Below, piece by piece: positions 45,494 through 54,506 of a stretch of 64,000 nt of DNA (the stretch's first letter is position 1; each line of letters begins with the position of its first letter). The position numbers and the translations under genes are program-made. The stretch is taken from NCBI RefSeq assembly GCF_900129885.1, contig NZ_FQXE01000002.1, forward strand, positions 372,001-436,000. The letters are read 5' to 3'. The notes beneath the pieces are model-generated. The model searched no databases. It saw only the letters and a program-made list of their open reading frames with translations, and was not told the DNA's origin. Source of the stretch: Pollutimonas bauzanensis (GTDB taxonomy: Bacteria > Pseudomonadota > Gammaproteobacteria > Burkholderiales > Burkholderiaceae_B).

Positions 45494-46702
45494 ATGCATC
45501 CTGAAGCCGCCCAGCTCCCGCCCCGCCTGCAACGCTGGGGCGGCTTCCTGGCCGTCAGCCTGGCGCTGGGCCTGGGCTTTGCCACGAGTTCCCTGCCCAC
45601 CCCGCTGTATCCCGTATACCAGGCCCAGTGGCATCTGCCGCCCAGCGCCCTGACCTATATCTACGCGCTTTACATGGTCGGCGTCCTGTTCGCCCTGCTC
45701 TGCTTCGGGCGGCTGTCGGACACCATAGGAAGATATGCCGTCTTATGCCTTTCCCTGAGCATGATTACGGCCGGGCTGATCATGTCGGGCGTAGCATCGA
45801 GTATCAATACCTTGTTGCTGGCGCGGCTCATTATCGGATTCGCCAACGGCTTGCTGACCACCGCCGGCACCCTGGCCCTGGTCGATGCGCATCCTTACAA
45901 GGACCGCCGCATCGCCTCCATCACCACCTCGGCGGCGATCGCCCTGGGGGTCGGCATGGGTCCGCTGCTGGGCGGCTTGTTGGCGCAGACGGGCTTCGCG
46001 CCCCTGCGCCTGTCCTACTTCGTGGTCGCCGCGCTGGCGCTGGCCAACCTGTATCTGGCCTGGCGCTGCCGCCATACGCTGCGTCAGCAAACCGGCGCCC
46101 GGCCACGCCTGTCCATCAGCCCCAAGCTGGCGCTGCCCGGCCGGCAAACCAGGACGCCGTTCCTGCTGGCCAGCATCGCCGCCTTCCTGATGTTTTCCAC
46201 CGGCAGCCTGCTCGCGTCCCTGATTCCTTCATTCCTGTACGATCTGCTGCCCTGGCAAGGCCCGGCCGTCCCCGGCGTGGCCTTCCTGATCCTGTCCCTG
46301 GCCTCGGCCGCCACGCAGTTTTCGCAGCGCCATCTCAAGCCGGTGAAAGGCCTGACGCTGGGCCTGGCCATGCTGGTCTTGTTCCTGGGGGCCGTCAGCG
46401 TGGGCGTAGCCACCGGCAGCATCGCCGCCTTTACCGCCTGCATGGTGCTTGCCGGCGTCGGCCAAGGCCTGTGCTTCATGGCAGCCACCATGATCGCCGC
46501 GCAGAATGCCGACGAACACCGGCGCAGCGCCAACATGGCCACCTATTTCTCCATTGCCTATGTGGGCGCCACCATTCCCGTCATCGTCGTCGGGCGGCTG
46601 GCGGACCGGTGGGGCATGACCGCGGCCATCCTGGCGTTTTGCGCGCTGGCCGCGGCCGCCCTCTGCATTCTTATTTACCAGGTGCGCAAGCTCATGCGCT
46701 GA
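45494..46702 (+). CDS. MFS transporter
   Basis: 402 residues with 12 membrane segments. The MFS signature in the loop 2-3 is FGRLSDTIGRYAV, and at loop 8-9 a related motif is seen. Start taken at 45494, since the in-frame upstream ATG lies in the promoter region. The overall architecture fits drug:H+ antiporter-like MFS with conserved Gly-rich PLLGGLLAQ in helix 5. Substrate unknown. Four bases separate it from the next gene, so the two are likely co-transcribed. Confidence 0.85.
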   Translation: MHPEAAQLPPRLQRWGGFLAVSLALGLGFATSSLPTPLYPVYQAQWHLPPSALTYIYALYMVGVLFALLCFGRLSDTIGRYAVLCLSLSMITAGLIMSGVASSINTLLLARLIIGFANGLLTTAGTLALVDAHPYKDRRIASITTSAAIALGVGMGPLLGGLLAQTGFAPLRLSYFVVAALALANLYLAWRCRHTLRQQTGARPRLSISPKLALPGRQTRTPFLLASIAAFLMFSTGSLLASLIPSFLYDLLPWQGPAVPGVAFLILSLASAATQFSQRHLKPVKGLTLGLAMLVLFLGAVSVGVATGSIAAFTACMVLAGVGQGLCFMAATMIAAQNADEHRRSANMATYFSIAYVGATIPVIVVGRLADRWGMTAAILAFCALAAAALCILIYQVRKLMR

Positions 46703-46706
46703 AACC

Positions 46707-47399
46707 ATGACCATGATGCGATTTCCATCGAGCAGGACTGCCTTGCGGCTCGCCGCCGGGGCTTATGCCATATGGTGGCTGGCGCTGGCCATCCACCCCT
46801 ACGACCGCTCCGACTGGCTATTGGAAAACGTTCTGGTCCTGGCGCTCTTCGGCCTGCTGGCCGGCATGCGCCGCTGGTTCCGCTTCTCGAACGCTTCCCT
46901 GATGCTGATATTGCTGTTCCTTGCCCTGCACACGCTGGGCTCGCACTATACCTATTCCGAAGTGCCTTACGACCAATGGTGGCAATCGCTTACCGGCCAC
47001 ACCTTGAACAGCGTACTGGGCTGGCAGCGCAACAATTATGACCGCGTGGTGCATTTCTCGTACGGGCTGCTGCTGGCCTATCCCATACGCGAGTTCTTCC
47101 TGCGCATCGTCGAGGTTCGCGGCTTCTGGGCCTACTTCCTGCCGCTGGACTTCACCTTGAGCACTTCGGCGCTGTACGAGCTGGTGGAATGGGCCGCCGC
47201 GACCCTGTTCGGCGGCGACCTCGGCGTGCAATACCTGGGCACCCAGGGCGATATCTGGGACGCCCATAAAGACATGGGCCTCGCGGCCCTGGGCGCGCTG
47301 CTCGCCATGCTGGTCATCGCCGCCCTTACCGCCAGCCTGCGGCGCGATTTCGCCTGGGAATGGTCGCAACAGATGAAGAAGCCCGGCGCGGCCGACTAG
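46707..47399 (+). CDS. DUF2238 (YjdF-like) membrane protein
   Basis: 230 residues with about 6 membrane segments. NNYDRVVHFSYGLLLAYPIREF and ALYELVEWAAATLFGG, then GTQGDIWDAHKDMGLAALGA are the DUF2238 conserved parts, with charged residues inside the membrane (Asp, Arg, His, Glu, Lys) that suggest a catalytic or transport site. No function is established. It is probably translated with the MFS gene 4 bases before it. Confidence 0.85.
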   Translation: MTMMRFPSSRTALRLAAGAYAIWWLALAIHPYDRSDWLLENVLVLALFGLLAGMRRWFRFSNASLMLILLFLALHTLGSHYTYSEVPYDQWWQSLTGHTLNSVLGWQRNNYDRVVHFSYGLLLAYPIREFFLRIVEVRGFWAYFLPLDFTLSTSALYELVEWAAATLFGGDLGVQYLGTQGDIWDAHKDMGLAALGALLAMLVIAALTASLRRDFAWEWSQQMKKPGAAD

Positions 47400-47402
47400 C
47401 CC

Positions 47403-48266
47403 TCAGGCCTCAGCCGCGGCCGCCTGCTCCAGCACCGGCCGCAGATAGCCGAGAAAACGCTCGGGATCTTCGCTCATGGGAAAATGCCCCATGCCCTTCA
47501 TGATCCGCCACTGTGAGCCCTGGATGCTGCGACCCAGAAATTCGGTGTCTTGCGGCGTGCATGAATAATCGTACTCGCCCGTCAGCAGCCACAACGGGCA
47601 TTTGCCCGTATCGATCTGGGCCACGCGTTTGCGAATATCGCCGTCGGCGGTATAAAAGTGCAGGTCGCCCTTGAACACCCCAGGTCCACCTTGCATATAA
47701 TGCCATAGCGTTTCCCACCGATGAAGTTCCGGGCTTTGCGGGCCGACCAGTCCGGAGACGATGCCTGCGCAGACTTCGCCGCCGTGCACATCGCCGCGAT
47801 GCAGCCAGTCCAGGTCGTAATAGGGGTCCACATGGGCGCCCGACTGCAAGCCGATGGCGCCGCGGAAACGGCTGGCGTGCTCGAGCGCCAGATGCAGGAC
47901 GATGCGTCCGCCTATCGAACACCCCATGACCAGTGGCCGCTCCAGGCCCAGCGCATCGCAGACCGCCAGAATGATATCGGCGTAATCGCTGGAGGTTAAT
48001 TGGTAGCGCTGATTCTGCCAACCTTCGGGCGGCGAAGACTTGCCATGCCATGGCAGGTCGAACGAAATCACCCGGAAGCGCTTGAGGATTTCCGCGTCGT
48101 TCATAATGGCGCGATACTGCCTGGTGTCGGAGCCGGCAGTATGCAGGCATAACAGCGGAATGCCGGCGCCCGCCTCTTCGATATAAAGGCGGTGCGGCTT
48201 GCCCAGCAGGGTCAATTGCGCGTAACGGCCCGCGATCGGCTCGAAAATGGCCAGCGGTGATTTCAT
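47403..48266 (-). CDS. Alpha/beta hydrolase
   Basis: 287 residues. The oxyanion part is CLHTAGSDTRQY, the nucleophile Ser117 in GCSIGG, the acid Asp in TGEYDYSC and the His in GMGHFPMSEDP. The GSD-T-x-x-Y pattern is like that of the dienelactone/enol-lactone or C-C bond hydrolase branch (MhpC-type). It is the last gene of a six-gene unit; its start overlaps the SCP2-like stop by 4 bases. It may open a lactone or cut an ester of the pathway substrate before the dehydrogenases act (inference). Confidence 0.82.
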   Translation of the reverse strand: MKSPLAIFEPIAGRYAQLTLLGKPHRLYIEEAGAGIPLLCLHTAGSDTRQYRAIMNDAEILKRFRVISFDLPWHGKSSPPEGWQNQRYQLTSSDYADIILAVCDALGLERPLVMGCSIGGRIVLHLALEHASRFRGAIGLQSGAHVDPYYDLDWLHRGDVHGGEVCAGIVSGLVGPQSPELHRWETLWHYMQGGPGVFKGDLHFYTADGDIRKRVAQIDTGKCPLWLLTGEYDYSCTPQDTEFLGRSIQGSQWRIMKGMGHFPMSEDPERFLGYLRPVLEQAAAAEA

Positions 48267-48649
48267 TGGTCGCCTTCCGACAAGCGGATCGATGCAAGCA
48301 GATCCTTGAAATATAAAAGATTAGACATCAGGGGGTAGAGATCGCCTTCGATACGCAGGCGCTGGGCCTTCGCCATGGCGAACAGGTCGTTATAGCCCGG
48401 CGGCGGCAAAGCGCGCCAGAACTGTGTCCAGCTGTGCTCGTCGGCGCGCAGCGCAAACTGCCAGTTGGGCATGATGAAAGGACCGCGCGCGACGCCGGCG
48501 ACGCGCCCTTCCCTGATGCGCAGCAGGTAGTCCTGGGCGCCTACCTGCAGCAATACGGACGCGCTCAGGTGGCGGCCGCGCCATAGCAGATGCTCGTTGC
48601 TGTTGGCCCGTTCGGGCAGTAATAGCAGAATGCGCTCCTCCAGCGTCAT
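48263..48649 (-). CDS. Small SCP2-like protein in a catabolic unit
   Basis: 128 residues, no signal peptide or membrane segment. An LLQVGAQDYLLRIREGRV segment followed by hydrophobic strands and an RIEGDLYPLMSNLLYFKDLLA helix resemble the SCP-2 sterol-transfer fold, a small hydrophobic cavity that could bind a fatty or aromatic acyl compound. It is placed between the binding-protein gene and the hydrolase gene, suggesting that it carries a pathway substrate. Family assignment is weak. Confidence 0.5.
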   Translation of the reverse strand: MTLEERILLLLPERANSNEHLLWRGRHLSASVLLQVGAQDYLLRIREGRVAGVARGPFIMPNWQFALRADEHSWTQFWRALPPPGYNDLFAMAKAQRLRIEGDLYPLMSNLLYFKDLLASIRLSEGDQ

Positions 48650-48668
48650 GAGTTTTCCTTCTTTTCGA

Positions 48669-49883
48669 TCATGGTTTCAGCAGCGCACATTTGCTCTCGG
48701 ACAAAGGCATGAAGGCCTGGTCGCCAGGGACTGTTTTGACAATATTGTAGTAATCCCAGGGCTCCTTGGATTGCTGCGGCGCCTTGACCGATACGACATA
48801 CATATCGTGGATGAGCTTGCCGTCGGCGCGCAAGCTGGCGTGGCGCGCGAAAGCGTCGTGAATGGGCATCGCGCGCAGCGCCTTCATGACATCGGCCACA
48901 TCGTCGCTGCCGGCCTTTTCCACCGCGCGCAGGTAATTGAGCACCGCCGAATACTGGCCAGCCTGCAGGGCGGTAGGCATCTTGCCGGCTTCTTTGTAGA
49001 AACGCTGGGCGAACTTGCGGGTTTCATCGTCCATGTTCCAGTAGAAACTTTCAGCGAAATGCATATTCTTGGCGGCGTCCAGGCCCACGCCATGAACGTC
49101 CGTGATGCTCATCAGCATGGCCACTATTTTCTGTTTTCCGGTCAGCCCGAACTGGTTGGCCTGCTTGATCTCGTTCTGCAAATCGGCGCCAGCGCTGGCA
49201 AAGGCCACCCCGTCGGCCTTGCTGCTTTGGGCCGCTAGCAAGTAGGCGGCAAAGTCGTTGCCGGGAAAGGGATAGCGGGACGATCCCAGCACCTTTCCAC
49301 CGCCTTCCTTGATAAAGCGCATGCCGTCATTTTCCAGGGAATGGCCGAAGGCATAGTCGGCGGTGATGAAGTACCAGCTTTTTACCCCCGACTCGACCAG
49401 CGGCAGCGTTCCGACCTTGGCCAGGGCATAGGTGTCGTACACCCATTGCACATTGGTGGGCGTGCAGCTTTCGCTGGAAATGCGCGTGGCGCCGGCGCCC
49501 GTCACCATGGTCATGCGGTGTTTCTCGGCCGCTATATTCATAACCGCCAAGGCGACGGCGCTATTGCCCAACTCGGTCACCACATCCACCTGGTCGCGGT
49601 CTATCCATTCCCGGGCGCGGCTGGCAGCGACATCAGCCTTGTTCAGGTGGTCAGAGCTCACTAATTCAATCGGTTTGCCCAGCACTTTGCCGCCAAATTC
49701 TTCGACCGCGATCTTGCTGGCCAGCACCGAGCCAGGCCCGACATTGCCCGAATAGGCGCCCGAGAGATCCGTCAGCACGCCGATCTTCACGATGCCGTCG
49801 GATATCTTGCCTTGAGCGTGGGCCCAGCCCGCCGCTAGTAATACCGCCATACCCAATATGGCGAACTTCGCTTGAGTTTTCAT
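48669..49883 (-). CDS. Liv-type periplasmic binding protein without local permease
   Basis: 404 residues, Peripla_BP_6 fold. The signal peptide ends near AHA-QGK (residue 24). The mature part opens GIVKIGVLTDLSGAYSGNVGPGS, and the C-terminus has KCALLKP. It belongs to the group that binds aromatic or short-chain acids rather than leucine. No permease or ATPase is in the unit, which also has a Bug receptor, so it may borrow the LivHMGF system coded at 33461-36716 or another one, or act as a sensor. Confidence 0.87.
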   Translation of the reverse strand: MKTQAKFAILGMAVLLAAGWAHAQGKISDGIVKIGVLTDLSGAYSGNVGPGSVLASKIAVEEFGGKVLGKPIELVSSDHLNKADVAASRAREWIDRDQVDVVTELGNSAVALAVMNIAAEKHRMTMVTGAGATRISSESCTPTNVQWVYDTYALAKVGTLPLVESGVKSWYFITADYAFGHSLENDGMRFIKEGGGKVLGSSRYPFPGNDFAAYLLAAQSSKADGVAFASAGADLQNEIKQANQFGLTGKQKIVAMLMSITDVHGVGLDAAKNMHFAESFYWNMDDETRKFAQRFYKEAGKMPTALQAGQYSAVLNYLRAVEKAGSDDVADVMKALRAMPIHDAFARHASLRADGKLIHDMYVVSVKAPQQSKEPWDYYNIVKTVPGDQAFMPLSESKCALLKP

Positions 49884-49921
49884 AATGACGTCTCCTGTCC
49901 GCGCCTTCCATGCCTGCGGGA

Positions 49922-51355
49922 TTATTGTGTTTGCTGGCTTATATATTTGACCTGCATGAATTCGCGCAGGCCTTCCAGACCTCCTTCACGGCCCAGCCCG
50001 CTGTCATTGATGCCGCCAAAGGGCGTCTCGGGCAGCGAAGCCTGGCAATGGTTCACGCACACCACGCCGCTTTCAATGGCGTCGGTGGCGTCATTGATGG
50101 TTTTGGCGCGCTGACTGAACACATAAGACGCCAGCCCGAAAGGTAGGCGGTTGGCTTGAGCGATAGCCTCGTCGAAAGTCGAGAAGGGGCGCAGCAGCGC
50201 CATGGGCCCGAATGGTTCGGTATTGGCCGCCGCGCAATCATGGTCGAAGCCGGTGATGACCGTGGGCGGCCAGAACCAGCCTTTGCCGCTCAAGCGCTCG
50301 CCGCCGGTTGCTATGCCGGCGCCATGGGCCCGGGCATCTTCCGTAAGTGATTGCATGGCGGCGAGCCGGCGCGGATTGGCCATGGGCCCCATTTGCACGC
50401 CGCTATCCAGCCCGTTGCCCACCCGCAAGGCCCGCGCCCGCTGAACCAGGCTCTCGGTAAACTCGCGGTACAGCGACTCATGCACATACATGCGGGTGGG
50501 CGAGGTGCATATTTGCCCCGAGTTGCGGAACTTCGCCGCGCTGATCGCTGCCACGGCGGCGTCGATATCCGCATCGGCGAACACCAGGACGGGCGCATGC
50601 CCGCCCAGTTCTAGGGTGACCCGCTTCAGGGACCTGGCCGCGCGCTCGGCCAAGGCGCGACCGATAGAAGTGGACCCCGTGAACGTCAATACGCGAATCA
50701 GAGGAGAATCCAGCAGTTGGGCGGAGATCGCGCCAGGGTCGCCGAACACCATATTCAGCACCCCGACTGGCAAGCCTGCCTGCTGCAAGGCGCGCGCGAT
50801 TTCCAGGGCAATGGCGGGCGTTTCTTCCGCCGGCTTGATAACGACGGTGCAGCCTGCCGCTAGAGCGCCGGCTATTTTGCGCGACGGCGTGATGGCCGGC
50901 GCATTCCAGCCGGAAAAGGCGGCTACCGGGCCCACCGGTTCGAGCGTCGCCATCTGCCGGACGCCGGGCGCGCGGGCCGGAATGATGCGGCCATATGTGC
51001 GGCGCGCCTCTTCGGCCGCCCATTCGAACATTTCCGCCGCCGTCACAATTTCCTTTTCCGATTCGGCCAGCGGCTTGCCCAGCTCCCGGCTTATGAGCCG
51101 GGCAAGCTCGCCATTGCGCGCACGCAAGATGGCGCCGGCCTGCCGCAAAATGCCGGCCCGTTCCAGCGCCGGCACGCGGCGCCATAAAGGGAAAGCCGCG
51201 TGCGCCGCCTGGATCGCCTGCTCGACGTCGCCGGGCGTCGCCATGGGCAAGCGCCCCAGGACCTCTTCGGTTGCAGGCTCCAGCACGTCCAGGGTCTGCC
51301 TCCCCTCGATATGCCACTGGCCATTGATCAGTAGCGCTAATGTGGGATAGGTCAT
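49922..51355 (-). CDS. NAD(P)-dependent aldehyde dehydrogenase (succinate-semialdehyde type)
   Basis: 477 residues. Catalytic Cys283 is in NSGQICTSPTRM and the general base Glu249 in TLELGGHAP; the FTGSTSIGR cofactor segment and the Asn in GWNAPAI are in place. It looks like the GabD/SSADH or vanillin-type branch. It begins 3 bases after the Bug receptor stop. Downstream of a beta-hydroxyacid dehydrogenase it may oxidise the semialdehyde that this enzyme makes. Confidence 0.9.
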   Translation of the reverse strand: MTYPTLALLINGQWHIEGRQTLDVLEPATEEVLGRLPMATPGDVEQAIQAAHAAFPLWRRVPALERAGILRQAGAILRARNGELARLISRELGKPLAESEKEIVTAAEMFEWAAEEARRTYGRIIPARAPGVRQMATLEPVGPVAAFSGWNAPAITPSRKIAGALAAGCTVVIKPAEETPAIALEIARALQQAGLPVGVLNMVFGDPGAISAQLLDSPLIRVLTFTGSTSIGRALAERAARSLKRVTLELGGHAPVLVFADADIDAAVAAISAAKFRNSGQICTSPTRMYVHESLYREFTESLVQRARALRVGNGLDSGVQMGPMANPRRLAAMQSLTEDARAHGAGIATGGERLSGKGWFWPPTVITGFDHDCAAANTEPFGPMALLRPFSTFDEAIAQANRLPFGLASYVFSQRAKTINDATDAIESGVVCVNHCQASLPETPFGGINDSGLGREGGLEGLREFMQVKYISQQTQ

Positions 51356-51358
51356 GGT

Positions 51359-52339
51359 TTACTCTGCTTTTTCGATGTGGGCGGCTGCTATCACCTGGCT
51401 CCAATGAGCCGCCTGCATTGCAATGTGGTTGGAGAAGTCCTGTGGCGTCCCGGTAAGCGGATACTGACCCAAAGTCAGTAATTTTGCCTTGGCCTCGTCG
51501 GTGCTCATGATCTTATTGATGGCTGCGTTGAGCTTGCGGGTAATATCGCCAGGCAGGCCAGCCGGGGCCAGGATGCCATTCCAGGGCTCGGCGGAAAAAC
51601 CGCTGATGCCCGCTTCATGTTCGACTGTCGGCACGCCCGGTGCCACGGACAACGGCTGCTTGGCGGCGATGGCCAGGGCACGCAGCTTCCCAGCCTTGAT
51701 TTGAGGGTCGGCCGCGATAACGCTAAGAAATGCCATGTCGACGCGCCCGCCCACCAAGTCGGCAATCGCGGCAGAATCGCCTTTATATGGAACGTGGACG
51801 ATCTCGGTCTTGGTGGCGCTTTTGAACCACTCGCCTGCCAGATGATTGACCGCGCCGCTGCCGGCCGAAGCGAAGGACAGGCCCTCCGCCTTCTCGCGGG
51901 CACCCTGTATCAATTCGGATACGCTCGTGAAGGGCGAATCGTACGGGACGACCAGCAAGTAGGGATAGCTCGCCACGAGGCCGACCGGAGTGAAGTCCTT
52001 CAAGACATCGTAGTCCACCCGCTTTTTGTATACGGGCTCTATGGATAGCGTTCCGCTACTGCCCAGCATCAGCGTATAGCCGTCCGCCGCGGCCCGCTTG
52101 GCGGCTTGCAAGGCTACCACCCCATTAGCGCCAGCACGGTTTTCTACCACTACGGTCTGGCCCAGTTCTTTTTCCAGATTGCTGGCCAGGTAGCGGCCGA
52201 CGATATCGGTAGGCCCTCCCGCGGTAAAGCCGATAATCAGCGTAATCGGCTTTGCGGGATAGCCGGCCGCCTGTGCGGCGGGCACCGCGGCCAGTATGGC
52301 AAATGCGGCCCGCAGCAGTGCCTTGGCAATGAATTTCAT
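51359..52339 (-). CDS. Bug/TctC-family periplasmic solute-binding protein
   Basis: 326 residues. The signal peptide ends near AQA-AGY (residue ~25). The mature start YPAKPITLIIGFTAGGPTD and VENRAGANGVVALQAAKRAAADGY are canonical. The stop is directly before the ALDH gene and the start 57 bases after the hydroxyacid dehydrogenase gene. It probably binds the carboxylate degraded by the unit. Like the other Bug genes in the window it has no TctAB permease nearby. Confidence 0.93.
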   Translation of the reverse strand: MKFIAKALLRAAFAILAAVPAAQAAGYPAKPITLIIGFTAGGPTDIVGRYLASNLEKELGQTVVVENRAGANGVVALQAAKRAAADGYTLMLGSSGTLSIEPVYKKRVDYDVLKDFTPVGLVASYPYLLVVPYDSPFTSVSELIQGAREKAEGLSFASAGSGAVNHLAGEWFKSATKTEIVHVPYKGDSAAIADLVGGRVDMAFLSVIAADPQIKAGKLRALAIAAKQPLSVAPGVPTVEHEAGISGFSAEPWNGILAPAGLPGDITRKLNAAINKIMSTDEAKAKLLTLGQYPLTGTPQDFSNHIAMQAAHWSQVIAAAHIEKAE

Positions 52340-52396
52340 TGTTGCCTCTCTCAGTATTATTGATTGGGTGACGATTATTGATGATGGCTTGCAGCG

Positions 52397-53290
52397 CTAC
52401 TGATAACCCTTTTCGACAAGCTTGACCATCACCGGGTAGTATTCCTTGACGAAGCCTGCGCCGCGGGTCTGTTCAAGCAGAGAATGAGTAAGCTTGGCGG
52501 CACGCGCATCGACATCGCCCTGCCTGGCCAGTTCGAGCGCCAGCAGGATGTCCTTGATGGCATATTCAGTGGGAAATGCCTTTTCCGGAAATGTATCGGG
52601 CGCCAGTGCCTTCTGCCCCGGATTGCGCAAGGCAAAGCTGTCGGCCGAGCCCTTGCTGAGCGCATCCAGCAATAGCGCCCCATCGACGCCCGCGGCGCGG
52701 CCTATGGTTATAGCCTCCGCCAGGGCGTGCACGGTCATGAAAACCACCATATTGTTCATGATCTTGACGACCTGGCCGTTGCCGGTCGCGCCGCAATGGA
52801 TAATGTCTGTCCCCATGCAGCGCAAGTAGGGCTCCACCGACCGGAACTCCTCGTCAGTGCCACCTACTGTAATCATCAGCGTGCCGTCCTTGGCCGCCTG
52901 GCGCATCCGCGCCACCGGCGCATCGATCAATGTTATGCCGTGCTCGCGCAAGCGCAGCGCCAGCTGACGCGTGCGGGCGACATCGCTGGTGCTCATATCG
53001 ACGACGATGCGAACTTTGCCGCTGGCCTCCACCAGGCCATTGGGCCCCAGGCATACCTGCTCCACCTGGACAATACTCGGCAGGGATAGAAAAACAATTT
53101 CTGCCGCCTGCGCCACCTCGGCTACCGAGCCGCACGCCAGCCCTCCCGCGCCAGCTACGCGCTGCACGGGCTCGGCGTGAAGGTCATGGATATAAACTAG
53201 GCATCCTGACTTGCGAACCAGATTCGAGGCCATGGACTCGCCCATCACACCCAGGCCGATGAAGCCCAGGGGCGTATCTGCATTATTCAA
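52397..53290 (-). CDS. Beta-hydroxyacid dehydrogenase (3-hydroxyisobutyrate dehydrogenase family)
   Basis: 297 residues. NAD motif LGFIGLGVMGESMASNLV, substrate motif DAPVARMRQAAKDGTL and catalytic Lys176 in GNGQVVKIMNN are those of the 3-hydroxyisobutyrate/tartronate semialdehyde/gamma-hydroxybutyrate group. It is the first gene of the minus-strand unit. Together with the ALDH two genes on it could take a hydroxy acid to a semialdehyde and then a diacid, for example gamma-hydroxybutyrate to succinate (inference). The second position of the substrate motif (A for S/G) may change specificity. Confidence 0.88.
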   Translation of the reverse strand: MNNADTPLGFIGLGVMGESMASNLVRKSGCLVYIHDLHAEPVQRVAGAGGLACGSVAEVAQAAEIVFLSLPSIVQVEQVCLGPNGLVEASGKVRIVVDMSTSDVARTRQLALRLREHGITLIDAPVARMRQAAKDGTLMITVGGTDEEFRSVEPYLRCMGTDIIHCGATGNGQVVKIMNNMVVFMTVHALAEAITIGRAAGVDGALLLDALSKGSADSFALRNPGQKALAPDTFPEKAFPTEYAIKDILLALELARQGDVDARAAKLTHSLLEQTRGAGFVKEYYPVMVKLVEKGYQ

Positions 53291-53418
53291 GACTGTCTCC
53301 CAGTGATTGCTTGTATTGTTTTGGGTATCTTAAGGAAGACAGATCAGGAATGGTTTGCTAAATTGGAAAGGGAACGTTCTTGTTGCGAGGACCGCCGGCC
53401 CGGTCCCAAGGACGGCGG

Positions 53419-53814
53419 CTAAGAGATCTGCACCTCTATGCGCCTGGGCTGCGCGTGCTCGGCCTTCGGTATCCGCAGCGTCAGCACTCCAGCCTCGAAC
53501 TGGGCGGTCACCTTGTCGGCGTCGAGCTCCTTGGACAAGGTAAAGGCGCGCTCATAGCGCGCGGAGCTTATCTCCGCGTGGACGGCCTCCATGCCTTGCG
53601 GCATGCCAAGAGAAATCGCGCCTTCTATGGTCAAGGTATCGTCCTTGATCTGCAGCGAGAGCTTGTCCTTGGGCACGCCCGGCAAGTCCGCCCGCAGGGT
53701 GATGCCCGATCCATCCTCGAACACGTCGACCGCCGGGATCAGGGGAGCCGGATCGCGGTCCCCGCCTTGCGGCTTTTCATCCGGCTGTCCGGCAATAACG
53801 GTATTGTCTGTCAT
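53419..53814 (-). CDS. Hsp20/alpha-crystallin small heat-shock protein
   Basis: 131 residues. The alpha-crystallin domain covers about 25-120 (IPAVDVFEDGSGITLRADLP), ending with the A-x-x-x-x-G-V-L-x-L/I motif (AQFEAGVLTLRI), followed by a short PKAEHAQPRRIEV tail. ATP-independent chaperone. AGGAG precedes the start. Downstream of, and 15 bases from, a second Hsp20 gene in the same direction; likely co-transcribed from the intergenic region that holds an FNR/Anr box. Confidence 0.92.
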   Translation of the reverse strand: MTDNTVIAGQPDEKPQGGDRDPAPLIPAVDVFEDGSGITLRADLPGVPKDKLSLQIKDDTLTIEGAISLGMPQGMEAVHAEISSARYERAFTLSKELDADKVTAQFEAGVLTLRIPKAEHAQPRRIEVQIS

Positions 53815-53829
53815 GGCATGCTCCTGGTT

Positions 53830-54273
53830 TTATTGGATGGCGATCTGCCGCGGCTGGGTGGTGGCGCGGCGCTGTATGCAGATGTGCAGGACCCCGTCGC
53901 GGTAGCGCGCCTCGATCCGGTCGGGATCGATATCGTCCGGCAGGGCCACGACGCGCCTGAAGCGGCCCGCAAACCGCTCGTCGATATGCACGATGGACTT
54001 GTCGGACTCGTCGGGGACATCGGCCTTGCGCTCTCCGGCTATGACCAGCACGCCTTTTTCCACGTGCACCTCGATTCCTTTGGGGTCGATGCCGGGCAGG
54101 AACACATAGATTTCCACCGAGCCGGGCGTGTGGCCGATATTCATCGCCGGATAACCGCCCCTGCCCAGGCCGCGTATGCTCGGCGAGGAACTCAGGAACG
54201 CCTGCTGCATGTCGCGCTGCAGCCTGTCGAGCTCGGTGAAAAAATGGCGGGGGAACTGCGCTCTGTAAATCAT
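53830..54273 (-). CDS. Hsp20/alpha-crystallin small heat-shock protein (longer paralogue)
   Basis: 147 residues from the ATG at 54273 (AGGAGG 6 bases before it); longer in-frame starts run into the promoter region. The domain begins near YPAMNIGHTPGSVEIYVFLP and ends with YRDGVLHICI. The N-terminal arm (FFTELDRLQRDMQQAF) is of the IbpA-like or class-A type. The two Hsp20 proteins differ from each other enough to form mixed oligomers. Divergent from the alcohol dehydrogenase gene. Confidence 0.9.
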   Translation of the reverse strand: MIYRAQFPRHFFTELDRLQRDMQQAFLSSSPSIRGLGRGGYPAMNIGHTPGSVEIYVFLPGIDPKGIEVHVEKGVLVIAGERKADVPDESDKSIVHIDERFAGRFRRVVALPDDIDPDRIEARYRDGVLHICIQRRATTQPRQIAIQ

Positions 54274-54409
54274 GCTGCCTCCTGTCCAAAGAATGGCGGC
54301 CGCGGGGTCGCCTGCCGTGCTGCCCGAGGGAATGGGCGCGCCTAGCCAGCAAGAAACATACCCGCTGCCCTGCCCGCGGCGCCGCGACCCGCCACGCGGC
54401 AAGCGCGCA

Positions 54410-54423
54410 TTGATGCAAATCAA
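54410..54423. promoter_or_regulatory. Perfect FNR/Anr box between hsp20 and alcohol dehydrogenase genes
   Basis: TTGATGCAAATCAA fits TTGAT-N4-ATCAA at every defined base. It is centred 90 bases before the start at 54507; GAAGAT (54446-54451) could be the -10 of a class II promoter for the dehydrogenase. On the other strand it could serve the hsp20 pair. Confidence 0.72.
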
Positions 54424-54506
54424 ACCCCGCCCGGGCCCGCGGTGCGAAGATGATCGCCATCGGGGCAGGCTCTCTGCCCCCAGGCACGGCACACAAGGAG
54501 ATACGC

